Source: CAYSDH01 sp964429805
GTDB lineage: Bacteria > Bacteroidota > Bacteroidia > Flavobacteriales_D > JABDKJ01
DNA: 53,047 nt
Reading direction: 5' to 3'
Assembly: GCA_964429805.1 (NCBI GenBank)
Contig: CAYSDH010000016.1
Coordinates: 1 to 53,047 of the forward strand
Shown here: piece after piece, positions 1 through 7,671 of the stretch
How the letters are laid out: each line of letters opens with the position of its first letter
Numbering within the stretch: position 1 is the first letter of the stretch
Position numbers and translations under genes: made by a program
The notes under the pieces: model-generated
The model's input: the letters and a program-made list of their open reading frames with translations, nothing else
What the model was told of the DNA's origin: nothing
The model's database searches: none

Positions 1-558
1 CTTGAGCAGTGCAGACATATTTTGACTTTTAAGGTCATCGACAAATTGCTTCTTCACTTTAAATGGCCTTCCTCCAATGTTTACTTCTGCCTCTCCCCTT
101 TCCTCCAACTCATCTGCACCAGAAGAAAACAGATGCGACACATGCTCAGGGTCAGCAGGTGCGCCAATGGTAGCCACAGCACGAATAGATTCTATCTGAC
201 TAGCAGCAAACAAGACAGCCGCGCCTCCCAACGAATGACCCACCAGCACAGTGGGGGCTGAATGAAACTCAGCTAAATAATCAGCGGCTGCTTTGAGGTC
301 TTCAATATTGGTGGAGAAATTCGTGTCCGCAAATTCTCCTTCACTTTGACCCAAGCCCGTAAAATCAAACCGCAATACTCCAAAGCCTTTGAGTGTGAGT
401 GCTCTACTAATATTTTTTACTGCATTGAGATTCTTATTGCAGGTAAAGCAATGCGCGAAAATGACAAAAGACCTCACTTTGCTATGAGCTGGAAACTCTA
501 GTCTTGCAGCTAATTTTTGTCCTTGCTTATTCAGAAATTCGATTGATTCGGTAGCCAT
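1..558 (-). CDS. alpha/beta hydrolase, N-terminal part (gene runs off the window), possibly hydrolase-OsmC fusion
   Basis: The reverse strand reads open from an ATG at 558 to base 1 without a stop (186 codons), so only the N-terminal part is present. The protein begins MATESIEFLNKQGQ and has an 'AHCFTC' segment after the first strand, 'RFDFTGLGQSEG' and the nucleophile elbow 'VGHSLGGAA', followed by 'ATIGAPADPEHVSHLF'. These are features of serine alpha/beta hydrolases; the catalytic Ser is in GHSLGG. From family knowledge, bacterial proteins with this exact N-terminal pattern are usually bifunctional, with a C-terminal OsmC-type peroxiredoxin domain of about 130 residues, which would lie beyond the window edge and cannot be seen. 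No signal peptide, so cytoplasmic. It is divergent from the Kdo gene pair, with 88 bp between the starts. Confidence 0.85.
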   Translation of the reverse strand, partial: MATESIEFLNKQGQKLAARLEFPAHSKVRSFVIFAHCFTCNKNLNAVKNISRALTLKGFGVLRFDFTGLGQSEGEFADTNFSTNIEDLKAAADYLAEFHSAPTVLVGHSLGGAAVLFAASQIESIRAVATIGAPADPEHVSHLFSSGADELEERGEAEVNIGGRPFKVKKQFVDDLKSQNMSALLK

Positions 559-623
559 TGAGTGTAATTAGTTCTGCTGAAAGTACAACAAGTGATATGA
601 TACAGCGTGATAGCTCATATTGC

Positions 624-631
624 TATCTTCG
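624..631 (+). promoter_or_regulatory. putative -7 box (TATCTTCG) for the Kdo gene pair
   Basis: TATCTTCG lies 15 nt before the ATG at 647. It fits TAnnTTCG, a variant of the Bacteroidota -7 element TAnnTTTG, and the identical octamer precedes hldD, mutS2 and the PTPS gene in this window. No clear -33 TTG partner is seen at the usual distance. Confidence 0.4.
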
Positions 632-646
632 AAGCCTAATTACATC

Positions 647-1243
647 ATGAGCAAAGAACATTTACAAGCCCTGATCGAAAAAGAGATTCATGCTCTTCGC
701 AATATTCCGATGGACGGTACATTAGAAGCTGCCGTTGAACTCATCAACAAGCAGGTGCACGAAGGCAGCGGTAAGGTCGTGGTCTCTGGAGTAGGAAAAG
801 CTGGAGAGGTAGGCACCAAGATTGCCACCACATTATGCTCTACTGGCACACCCGCATGTTTCCTTCCACCGTTGGAAGCCCAACATGGAGACTTAGGTCT
901 AGTCGCCCCTCAAGATGTGCTTATTTTGTTGTCCAACTCTGGTCGAACCCGAGAGGTGCTGGAGTTGATGGAACAAGTGGCGCTCCTGCATGGTGACATG
1001 GAAGTAATCTGCATTACTGGAAAAAAAGAGAGTCCACTTTCTGATGCTGCCGATGTGGTACTTTGGACTGGAGACACTGAAGAAATCTGCCCACTTGGGT
1101 TGACACCAACTACATCTACTACGGTAATGACGGTCATTGGCGACTTGCTAGTTGTCAGCCTCATGGAGCGAATAGGTTTTACCAAAGAGCAATATGCATT
1201 GAGACACCACAGCGGGTATCTCGGAAAAAAAGCACGCGGATGA
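647..1243 (+). CDS. kdsD: single-domain SIS sugar isomerase, probable D-arabinose-5-phosphate isomerase (KdsD/GutQ family)
   Basis: Probable conversion of D-ribulose-5-phosphate to D-arabinose-5-phosphate, the first step of Kdo synthesis. The protein shows the SIS pattern 'GVGKAGEVGTKIATTL', 'STGTPACFLPPLEAQHGDLG', 'LLSNSGRTREVLEL' and a C-terminal 'TPTTSTTVMTVIGDLLVV...YALRHHSGYLGKK' matching the KdsD/GutQ isomerase core. The start at 647 (MSKEH) is chosen; an in-frame TTG at 620 is less likely. At 198 residues it lacks the two CBS domains of E. coli KdsD (about 330 residues). Its stop overlaps the start of kdsA by 4 bp (ATGA), so the two are translationally coupled and the substrate supply role is strongly suggested by context. 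Single-domain API enzymes are known, so this need not be a truncation. Confidence 0.85.
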   Translation: MSKEHLQALIEKEIHALRNIPMDGTLEAAVELINKQVHEGSGKVVVSGVGKAGEVGTKIATTLCSTGTPACFLPPLEAQHGDLGLVAPQDVLILLSNSGRTREVLELMEQVALLHGDMEVICITGKKESPLSDAADVVLWTGDTEEICPLGLTPTTSTTVMTVIGDLLVVSLMERIGFTKEQYALRHHSGYLGKKARG

Positions 1244-2028
1244 GCAAACTGATTCTATTATCTGGCCCCTGTTTGATTGAAGATCGTGATGAGGCGATAA
1301 CCATCGCAGAGCATGTAAAGGCCATCTGCGATGAGCTGGACATACACTATGTGTTTAAAGGGAGTTTTAAGAAAGCTAATCGCACGAGCTTGAACAGCAA
1401 GATGGGAATCGGTGACGAGGAGGCATTGGAAATCTTGAAACACGTTGGTGATACCTTGTCCATTGACACAATCACGGACATACATGAATCAAAAGATGCG
1501 GCCTTAGCTGCGAAGTACGTGAGTCACCTTCAGATTCCGGCTTTCTTATGTCGTCAGACTGATTTGTTGCTTGCTGCTGGTAAGACAGAGTGTACTATCA
1601 ACATCAAGAAAGGTCAATTTCTCTCACCCGAAGCCATGAAGTTTCCGCTGGAAAAAGTACAGTCTACTGGCAACAAAAACGTGTGGTTATGTGAACGCGG
1701 AGTCACATTTGGCTACTCAGATTTAGTGGTCGATGCGACCTCTGTGTCTCGTATGAAAGAGCATGGCGCGCCCGTCATCATGGACTGCACACATGCCACT
1801 CAGCAGCCTAATCGGACGGTTGGCACTACTGGTGGCAATCCGCAAATGATAGAAACTATCGCGCTCTCTGCAATTGCTACAGGTGCGGATGGACTCTTTA
1901 TAGAGACACATCCTAGTCCCGAAACGGCAGGTAGCGACTCGGCCACTATGCTGCACATAGACAAGATGCGCACTGTGCTTGAAAATGTGATGAAGATGCG
2001 TGAAGCGCGCCTTTCACTTAAACAATAG
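1240..2028 (+). CDS. kdsA: 3-deoxy-8-phosphooctulonate (Kdo-8-P) synthase
   Basis: Condenses phosphoenolpyruvate with arabinose-5-phosphate to Kdo-8-phosphate for the LPS inner core. The 262-residue length is close to normal (about 270-285). Visible family motifs: 'SGPCLIED' at the N-terminus, 'FKGSFKKANRTS', 'QIPAFLCRQTDLL', 'INIKKGQFLSPEAM', 'CERGVTFGY', 'MDCTHATQQPN' and 'FIETHPSPETAGSD'. Cys11 in GPC is the position that separates metal-dependent KdsA enzymes (Cys) from the E. coli metal-free type (Asn), so this is probably a metal-dependent enzyme. It is coupled to the upstream isomerase by a 4-bp overlap. Its 3' end overlaps the convergent aminotransferase gene by 11 bp. Confidence 0.95.
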   Translation: MSKLILLSGPCLIEDRDEAITIAEHVKAICDELDIHYVFKGSFKKANRTSLNSKMGIGDEEALEILKHVGDTLSIDTITDIHESKDAALAAKYVSHLQIPAFLCRQTDLLLAAGKTECTINIKKGQFLSPEAMKFPLEKVQSTGNKNVWLCERGVTFGYSDLVVDATSVSRMKEHGAPVIMDCTHATQQPNRTVGTTGGNPQMIETIALSAIATGADGLFIETHPSPETAGSDSATMLHIDKMRTVLENVMKMREARLSLKQ

Positions 2029-2920
2029 CTGTCCCTTCAGACTCGGTCATTTTTCTAAAGTGTTGCTGAATGACGCGGGTCATCGGGCCTGACTCTTCGG
2101 CAATCCGTCTTCCATCAACTTCCAAGACTGGGGTTAACTCGCCCATTGAACCGGTGACAAACATCTCATCGCAGGAGTATACTTCAGAAATTGAAACATT
2201 TCTCTCCTCTAGCGATATGCCGTTTGCTTTTGCAATGGCCATCACTTTAGACCGTGTGATGCCTGGTAAACATGCATGCGCATGTGGTGTTAGCAGCACA
2301 TTCTTTTTGATGAAAAACACATTTGTGCCGTTGCATTCTGAAGCAAAACCGTCCATATCTAGCATCAAAGCGGCATCTACTCCTGCCACATTGGCCTCAA
2401 TCTTGGCCAGAATATTATTAATCAAATTGTTGTGATGGATTTTAGAATCCACACAGCTCGGATTGTTTCTTCTAATGGCCGAAGTAATAAGTCGGATGCC
2501 TGATTGATTATACACAGGCTTCTTAAATTCTGCCAGCACGATGAGCGTGGAGCCATATTGATTAAAGGTTGGGCTCATGCCTGAACTCGTTTTTCGGCCT
2601 CGTGTGAGCGTGAGTCGCATGTGGGCTTCGTCCATCATGTTGTTGGCCTTCAAGGTTTCAAAAATAGCCTGAGTGACTGCTTCTCTTGAGGGAATATCCA
2701 CAAATGCCATGGCCTTAGCCGAGTCCATCAATCTGTCTAAATGCTCATCAAGCGCAAAGACACGACCGTCATAGACTCTGACGCCTTCCCAGACTGCATC
2801 TCCACCTTGAACGGCACTATCAAACACCGATATTTTTGCCTCGTCTCGGTGATACAAGACACCGTCTATCCACACTTTGATGTCACGGTTTCGCTCGTCT
2901 GGTAGTTGTACTTCGTTCAT
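2018..2920 (-). CDS. class IV PLP aminotransferase, branched-chain-type
   Basis: A 300-residue fold-type IV PLP enzyme of the branched-chain/D-amino-acid aminotransferase family. The N-terminal 'KVWIDGVLYHRDEAKISVFDSAVQGGDAVWEGVRVYDG' and 'FALDEHLDRL' are typical; the PLP-binding lysine is probably K160 in 'DSKIHHNNLINNIL', Glu194 is in 'ASECNGTNVFF', and the phosphate-cup segment is 'FVTGSMGELTPV'. It could be IlvE (valine, leucine, isoleucine) but the segment around the lysine is closer to the D-amino-acid-transaminase/ADC-lyase side, so substrate is left open. Its ATG overlaps the stop of the upstream sulfotransferase-like gene by 4 bp, so they form one operon. It overlaps kdsA tail to tail by 11 bp. 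Confidence 0.85.
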   Translation of the reverse strand: MNEVQLPDERNRDIKVWIDGVLYHRDEAKISVFDSAVQGGDAVWEGVRVYDGRVFALDEHLDRLMDSAKAMAFVDIPSREAVTQAIFETLKANNMMDEAHMRLTLTRGRKTSSGMSPTFNQYGSTLIVLAEFKKPVYNQSGIRLITSAIRRNNPSCVDSKIHHNNLINNILAKIEANVAGVDAALMLDMDGFASECNGTNVFFIKKNVLLTPHAHACLPGITRSKVMAIAKANGISLEERNVSISEVYSCDEMFVTGSMGELTPVLEVDGRRIAEESGPMTRVIQQHFRKMTESEGTAIV

Positions 2921-3630
2921 GTTTTTTGTTTGAATAAATTGTAATACTTCTCACATTCTTGCGCCAGGTGTTCATGGGCTGCAGGAATCACTCGTGCTGT
3001 GCTTTGCTGCGCAGACCAACCCTTACTCGCGTGCACATTGGCATACCAATACTTCGCCCATACGCCATCTTCTTTAATCGGACCGGCATTCCATGTGAGC
3101 ATAGTTTCCTCAAATGGTATGCTTAATCTGCCGCACAAATCGCTGAGTACTTGCCTAGGATTTTTGAGCAGGTCAGCGCTATCTACAATTGGAGGATTAT
3201 GTCCTTTTGCGCAGAGGTCTGCATATAATTCCCATTGTCTTTTGAGACCGAGATCGGTCATGCTCACATCAGGTATCTTCTTAATGAACGAAGCAATCAT
3301 GGCGCGTGGTTCTCTGACTAAAAAGAAGTTGCTTAGCTCCTCCACAAAATCCATGGAGCAGTTGACCATGTGGTGCGGCATGTTTTTTAGGAACAATATC
3401 TCCGTATCTGTATCAGCGAAAATTAGGTGCTCAAGCACATTTCTAAAGTCGCTCTCGTGCTGGCTCAATATCTCTTCGCGACCAGGGTGGTCTGCGCCAG
3501 TCTCTTTGAGGTAGTGCGCATAAAACGGCTCATCAACTACTGTGCAGTCAGGTCTATTGGCAAAGGAATACATGAATGCCGTAGAGACATTTCTGGGCCC
3601 AGACCACATACAGATTCGATTCGTTTTCAT
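2917..3630 (-). CDS. sulfotransferase-fold P-loop protein, function unknown
   Basis: A 237-residue protein starting 'RICMWSGPRNVSTAFMYSFA', which resembles the PAPS-phosphate-binding loop of sulfotransferases (SGPRNVST), followed by 'VVDEPFYAHYL' and, in the middle, 'FFLVREPRAMIASFIKK', the second conserved R-x-P-R region that contacts the 3'-phosphate. The fold assignment is therefore fair but the substrate is not visible. No signal peptide or membrane segment, so cytoplasmic. It overlaps the downstream aminotransferase by 4 bp. From family knowledge the same two domains occur fused in some proteins annotated as branched-chain aminotransferase-like, which suggests a joint pathway. Its promoter lies just after the terminator of the protease gene. 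Confidence 0.7.
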   Translation of the reverse strand: MKTNRICMWSGPRNVSTAFMYSFANRPDCTVVDEPFYAHYLKETGADHPGREEILSQHESDFRNVLEHLIFADTDTEILFLKNMPHHMVNCSMDFVEELSNFFLVREPRAMIASFIKKIPDVSMTDLGLKRQWELYADLCAKGHNPPIVDSADLLKNPRQVLSDLCGRLSIPFEETMLTWNAGPIKEDGVWAKYWYANVHASKGWSAQQSTARVIPAAHEHLAQECEKYYNLFKQKT

Positions 3631-3633
3631 ACA

Positions 3634-3665
3634 TAAAAAAGGAGCTCTCTAAAGTAGTGAGCTCC
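3634..3665 (-). terminator. rho-independent terminator of the secreted protease gene
   Basis: GGAGCTC at 3641-3647 pairs with GAGCTCC at 3659-3665 (7-bp stem). On the minus strand it is followed by a run of T (complement of the A run at 3635-3640). It lies 26 bp past the protease stop and just before the start of the sulfotransferase-like gene, separating the two transcripts. Confidence 0.7.
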
Positions 3666-3691
3666 TCTTAAAAATTATCGTTTGCTGTACA

Positions 3692-6600
3692 TCAATTCTT
3701 CACAAACGGCATTGCCAACTTACCATAAGCTGGAGAAGAAAGCTCAAGAGAATAAGCCCCTTTAGCAAGAGTCGACACATCTGTTGACCACAAGACACGG
3801 CCTGTGTTGGCAGATATTCTGTCAGTCAGTACCACACGACCATTCACATCAAATACCATGACATCAAGTGCCTCGGCAGCAGTTAAGTCAAACTCTACTG
3901 TGAGCTCGTCATCAGTCGGATTAGGATATAGGCTGATGCTTTCGTTATCAATCAACTCGTCAAGCCCATCAGGCATCACAGTGCTCCATATCTGAAAGTC
4001 ATCTAGTGCCGCTTCGATAAGTGATCCACCATCCAGATTCTCTCCGACAGTCGTACTATCTGAGGCGTTAAACTTGATCATAAACTCATCAGTCACATCG
4101 ACATAGTCAGTGACACGGAACACGTATTTTCTCCAGCTCGCATCTGAAGTCAATGTATTTTCTACATAGACCCATGAGTCACCTCCATCATCAGAGACTT
4201 GCACTTGCCACCAATCTGCACCAGGGTTTGCACCGCCTGGAGGGCTGTTAGTATACCAACGCATGTAGCTAAAGGCAGGCTCATTGTAATCTGTAAGGTC
4301 AATTTCTTCTGACATCAAAGTTGTCGTTCCCGCATCTACGTCATTCTGACCAATGGCAGTAGGATCAGAATCATTACCTGTCACGAAACAGAACTCTCCG
4401 TCAGGTGTGCTCTGCGAATCTGGAGCGACAGCCACTCCCGAATCAGAAAATGTTCCTTGCGGGAAAGCCTCTTCCCACTCACCTGTAGTGGCGTCATCAC
4501 CGGGCACACCTTCCTCCCAAGATGTGATGTCCTCTTCGTCATCAGAATCATAAGTCTCTTCGAGCTCATATCCTACCATGATGTAATTAGGGAGATTTGG
4601 ATCTTCTAAGTGAGCGGCTACTGGAGTGATGGAAGATGCATTTCCAAAAATGTCTCTCACCGCCATGTAGTACCCCACAATAGTTCCATTTTCCTGAGCT
4701 GGAATGGCAGCTTCATACTCATTGTCACCAAGGTCAGTCATTGGTACTTCTGTAAACACGGTACTCGTGTTCACTTTGAAATATAGATTTACACCATCAA
4801 GATAATCAGTGAATTGATTTGAGATATCTAGTTCTCCTTCAATCATGATTACCTCATCTCCAGGAATAAACGCGATAGGTTCATGATCAATTTCTGCTGT
4901 AGCTAAAAACGTGATACCATGTATGGCAAAGCCTTCTGAAATAGCTGCACCATTTGGCGTACCATTCAATATGTTTCCGTCATCATCATCAAATTCTAGA
5001 CAGTCTAACAATACGTCAAGGAAGGCCACACCTTCATTTCCGTTAAACGTATTAGCTTGGAAACCATTATAGACTCCTGCAAAGAGGGCCATAGTCGCGT
5101 CCATGTCTTGACCAAGTAGCACGTATGTATCCCACCAGGCACCGGCTATAATCTCACCATCTCCATGCACCTCTCCGACTATGTCTGCTGGGTACACTTT
5201 TGGATCAATATCATATCTTCTAATAGTCACATCTGGAGTTTGAGGGTAGGCTCCATCTCCAAGCAAAGGGTCTTCCTGCACGGCAAAAGCCCACACGTCA
5301 GCATATCCTTCATTCATTCCTCCGTTTTGGAATGACTGTCCTTGTGTGCCATAAAACTGTCCATTGATGGCGTGACCATACTCATGATAGACTACGTCTG
5401 ACACAGTGACCAAGCTGCGGCACTCATCGGCAGCCGTGTAAAAGTTAATTGACGACCCGTTGTAAAACGCGTTACACTCATGTGGCGTGATCTCAATGTT
5501 GACAGGCAACTCTGTGTCTAATGCTGTAAACGAAGGAATAACCGTTTTCATGTAGTCATGAATGATGTTGGTGTTGATGAACCCTGAAACGGCTTCATCA
5601 CTCACTTGGCCTGTCACATCTACTTCATTCGCCCCTTCTGCTAACTGAACTGTGAAACTTGGCGTAGTCGTACCATCAAATACTTGTGCGTAGGCACCTC
5701 TCATCTGAACCTGCACATTCACAGGGCCAACAGCATTGGTGGTTACAAATCCGCTTTGGTTGGTAAAGAATGTACTTCCTATCACACTCACTCGCATGTT
5801 TGGAAAAGGAAGATTAATCATTGGGTCGTTAGGGTTGGTATACCAAACATCACCTGTTATAGTCGCACTGGCAACCATCAGCTCACTTGTCTCAGTGTCT
5901 TTCTCACTTTTCTTTTCACCTTCTGCAGGGCAGGCTTCTTCCTCACCATGGTCATGTCCGCAAAACGTATGAATTTCGTTATACCTATATAACACATCAC
6001 CTGTGTTTGCGTCTACTAGCACATTATATCTGTAAGGTAGTCCATTGTTGGCCGTCCCTTCAACCATGACGCGTTGCACTAAGTGCTGCTGATATTCTCT
6101 GTGCACCGGGATAGGTAAGATGGCCAACTCCCCGACACTCAACGATGACTCGACCCCTTCGATACCTGCCGAAGCGGACAACTCCAATACGCTCCCACTC
6201 AAGGCTGGAGTCATTCCTAACTCAATGGATTGGTGCACAACGGCTCTCCATGACGTGACACCAAATTGGTGATTGACTTTCACCATCATTCTTGAAAAGA
6301 GTACTTCTGCTCCTTCATGCTTTTGCTGAAAGATGATCGTGCTGCTTTTTCCATTGTCAGAAGCCGTGACCAATTCCAGATTTTCTACTGGAATATTGAA
6401 TGCCTCAAGTTCAGTGTCAATGAAATTCAACGCTTGATCTGTCGGGTTCATTCCCTGTACCGCAATGGCTGGTCCAAATGCCCTGCTCGGCTTTTGGTTA
6501 CTCTCATCAAAAAAGGCTTTCCAACCTGGGTGCATGTCCACGTAATTACTCCATGCTGGAGAATTGGCAATTTGCTTTTGAAATGACATGTCTAATTCCA

Positions 6601-6724
6601 ATTGTCCAGCTTCTACAAACCGCACATCATGTGGGTCACGCTCACCGTGAATAGTATTATTTGCGGAAATGCCTGTGCAGAATATCAGGGCAAAGAGAAG
6701 TGTGCTAAGTACAGATAGTTTCAT
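3692..6724 (-). CDS. secreted gluzincin metallopeptidase with T9SS C-terminal sorting domain
   Basis: A 1010-residue exported zinc protease. Residues 1-21 form a signal peptide (hydrophobic stretch ending in CTGISA-N). The region about 80-250 looks like an FTP/PepSY-type inhibitory propeptide. The zinc site is HEYGH at 447-451 with a downstream 'NEGYAD' giving Glu472 as third ligand, the gluzincin arrangement of the M4/M36 (thermolysin/fungalysin) clans. A later region ('NLYFKVNTSTVFTEVPM...', then 'FSYMRWYTNSPPGGANPGADWWQVQVSDDGGDSWVYVENT') looks like beta-sandwich and MAM/immune-inhibitor-A-like modules. The last 80 residues ('SLYPNPTDDELTVEFDL...') are a T9SS type A sorting domain. Expected to be released or surface-anchored outside the cell. 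It is monocistronic with its own terminator at 3634-3665. Confidence 0.9.
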   Translation of the reverse strand: MKLSVLSTLLFALIFCTGISANNTIHGERDPHDVRFVEAGQLELDMSFQKQIANSPAWSNYVDMHPGWKAFFDESNQKPSRAFGPAIAVQGMNPTDQALNFIDTELEAFNIPVENLELVTASDNGKSSTIIFQQKHEGAEVLFSRMMVKVNHQFGVTSWRAVVHQSIELGMTPALSGSVLELSASAGIEGVESSLSVGELAILPIPVHREYQQHLVQRVMVEGTANNGLPYRYNVLVDANTGDVLYRYNEIHTFCGHDHGEEEACPAEGEKKSEKDTETSELMVASATITGDVWYTNPNDPMINLPFPNMRVSVIGSTFFTNQSGFVTTNAVGPVNVQVQMRGAYAQVFDGTTTPSFTVQLAEGANEVDVTGQVSDEAVSGFINTNIIHDYMKTVIPSFTALDTELPVNIEITPHECNAFYNGSSINFYTAADECRSLVTVSDVVYHEYGHAINGQFYGTQGQSFQNGGMNEGYADVWAFAVQEDPLLGDGAYPQTPDVTIRRYDIDPKVYPADIVGEVHGDGEIIAGAWWDTYVLLGQDMDATMALFAGVYNGFQANTFNGNEGVAFLDVLLDCLEFDDDDGNILNGTPNGAAISEGFAIHGITFLATAEIDHEPIAFIPGDEVIMIEGELDISNQFTDYLDGVNLYFKVNTSTVFTEVPMTDLGDNEYEAAIPAQENGTIVGYYMAVRDIFGNASSITPVAAHLEDPNLPNYIMVGYELEETYDSDDEEDITSWEEGVPGDDATTGEWEEAFPQGTFSDSGVAVAPDSQSTPDGEFCFVTGNDSDPTAIGQNDVDAGTTTLMSEEIDLTDYNEPAFSYMRWYTNSPPGGANPGADWWQVQVSDDGGDSWVYVENTLTSDASWRKYVFRVTDYVDVTDEFMIKFNASDSTTVGENLDGGSLIEAALDDFQIWSTVMPDGLDELIDNESISLYPNPTDDELTVEFDLTAAEALDVMVFDVNGRVVLTDRISANTGRVLWSTDVSTLAKGAYSLELSSPAYGKLAMPFVKN

Positions 6725-6808
6725 CGTTGTGATTTTGTCCTAGCAATATAGGCGAATATCTTTTCTTAGCGAAGCTTTAAGACGATGTACCCTTGAAATC
6801 CAAAGGAC

Positions 6809-7570
6809 TCAGACTGTCAAAAAGAGGCCATCATAGGCTAGCTGAACAGCGTTTGGCAACTCCTTACTGACGGCATCATGCGTGCCCAAGTAATGACTCA
6901 GGTGCGTGAAGTATGCCTGTTTTGGTTTTAACTCATCCACCCACTCTAGGGCTTCAGTCAATGTAAGATGTGACACATGAGACTCTCTACGCAAGGCATT
7001 GAGCACCAGGACATCCAGTCCTTTGAGTTTTGATTTCTCCTCTTCTGAAATAGTCTTGGCATCTGTCAAGTAGGCAAAATTATCGAGTCTAAAACCCAAC
7101 ACTGGCAGCTGCGCATGCATGACTTCTACAGGAATAATTTCTTGGCCAGCTATGCTAAAAGGATTCTTATCAATCTCATGCAGTCGCACTTTTGGTATAC
7201 CCGGATATGGGTTTTCTGCGAAGACATAATGAAATTCTCTTTTGAGCGATTGCTGCACATCTTGGGTAGCATAGACTTGCATATCCATAGAGTGCTTGAA
7301 ATTAAAGGCCCTGATATCATCTAATCCGGCCACATGATCTTTGTGAGCATGCGTAAAAAGAACAGCATCTACACGCTGCACTTTCTCTCTGAGCATCTGT
7401 TGGCGAAAGTCAGGGCCGGTATCAATGACAATATTTAAATCAGGAAGTTCGATTAATACAGAACATCTGAGTCGCTTATCTCGCGTATCTGAAGATGAGC
7501 AGACTTCGCACTCACAGGCGATGACAGGCACACCCTGCGAGGTTCCGGTTCCTAAAAAGGTGACTTTCAT
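6809..7570 (-). CDS. MBL-fold metallo-hydrolase, PhnP-like
   Basis: A 253-residue cytoplasmic metallo-beta-lactamase-fold protein. It begins 'MKVTFLGTGTSQGVPVIACECEVC', with the Cys cluster 'CECEVC' (residues 19-24) that in PhnP-type enzymes binds a structural zinc, and has the signature THAHKDH at 73-79 (His74, His76, Asp78, His79) for the dinuclear active site, then 'AGLDDIRAFNF', 'AYLTDAKTI' and a late 'FTHLSHYLGTH'. PhnP is a phosphodiesterase for cyclic ribose phosphates; members of this family outside phn operons are common in Bacteroidota and act on undetermined phosphodiesters. No phn genes are nearby, so I do not assign that pathway. It is divergent from the 475-aa orphan gene. Confidence 0.85.
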   Translation of the reverse strand: MKVTFLGTGTSQGVPVIACECEVCSSSDTRDKRLRCSVLIELPDLNIVIDTGPDFRQQMLREKVQRVDAVLFTHAHKDHVAGLDDIRAFNFKHSMDMQVYATQDVQQSLKREFHYVFAENPYPGIPKVRLHEIDKNPFSIAGQEIIPVEVMHAQLPVLGFRLDNFAYLTDAKTISEEEKSKLKGLDVLVLNALRRESHVSHLTLTEALEWVDELKPKQAYFTHLSHYLGTHDAVSKELPNAVQLAYDGLFLTV

Positions 7571-7605
7571 TGATAATGACTCGTCTCTATAATGAGCTCG
7601 ATGGC

Positions 7606-7613
7606 CAAAAATA
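7606..7613 (-). promoter_or_regulatory. putative -7 box (TATTTTTG) for the MBL hydrolase gene
   Basis: On the minus strand TATTTTTG matches the Bacteroidota -7 consensus TAnnTTTG, 35 nt before the ATG at 7570. No -33 TTG is seen at the expected distance. Confidence 0.35.
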
Positions 7614-7671
7614 AATACTATTGTAATGGCTAAAAGAGGAATGGGCTACATTTAATGAAGAACAAAGAATC

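Noticed and set aside
2999..3514. 171-codon open frame opposite the sulfotransferase-like gene
   Set aside because: Antisense shadow; Cys/Ser/Leu-rich with no family pattern, while the minus-strand frame shows clear motifs.
6809..7570. phnP proper (phosphonate pathway)
   Set aside because: The fold and Cys cluster fit, but no other phn gene is in the window, so only a PhnP-like label is given.
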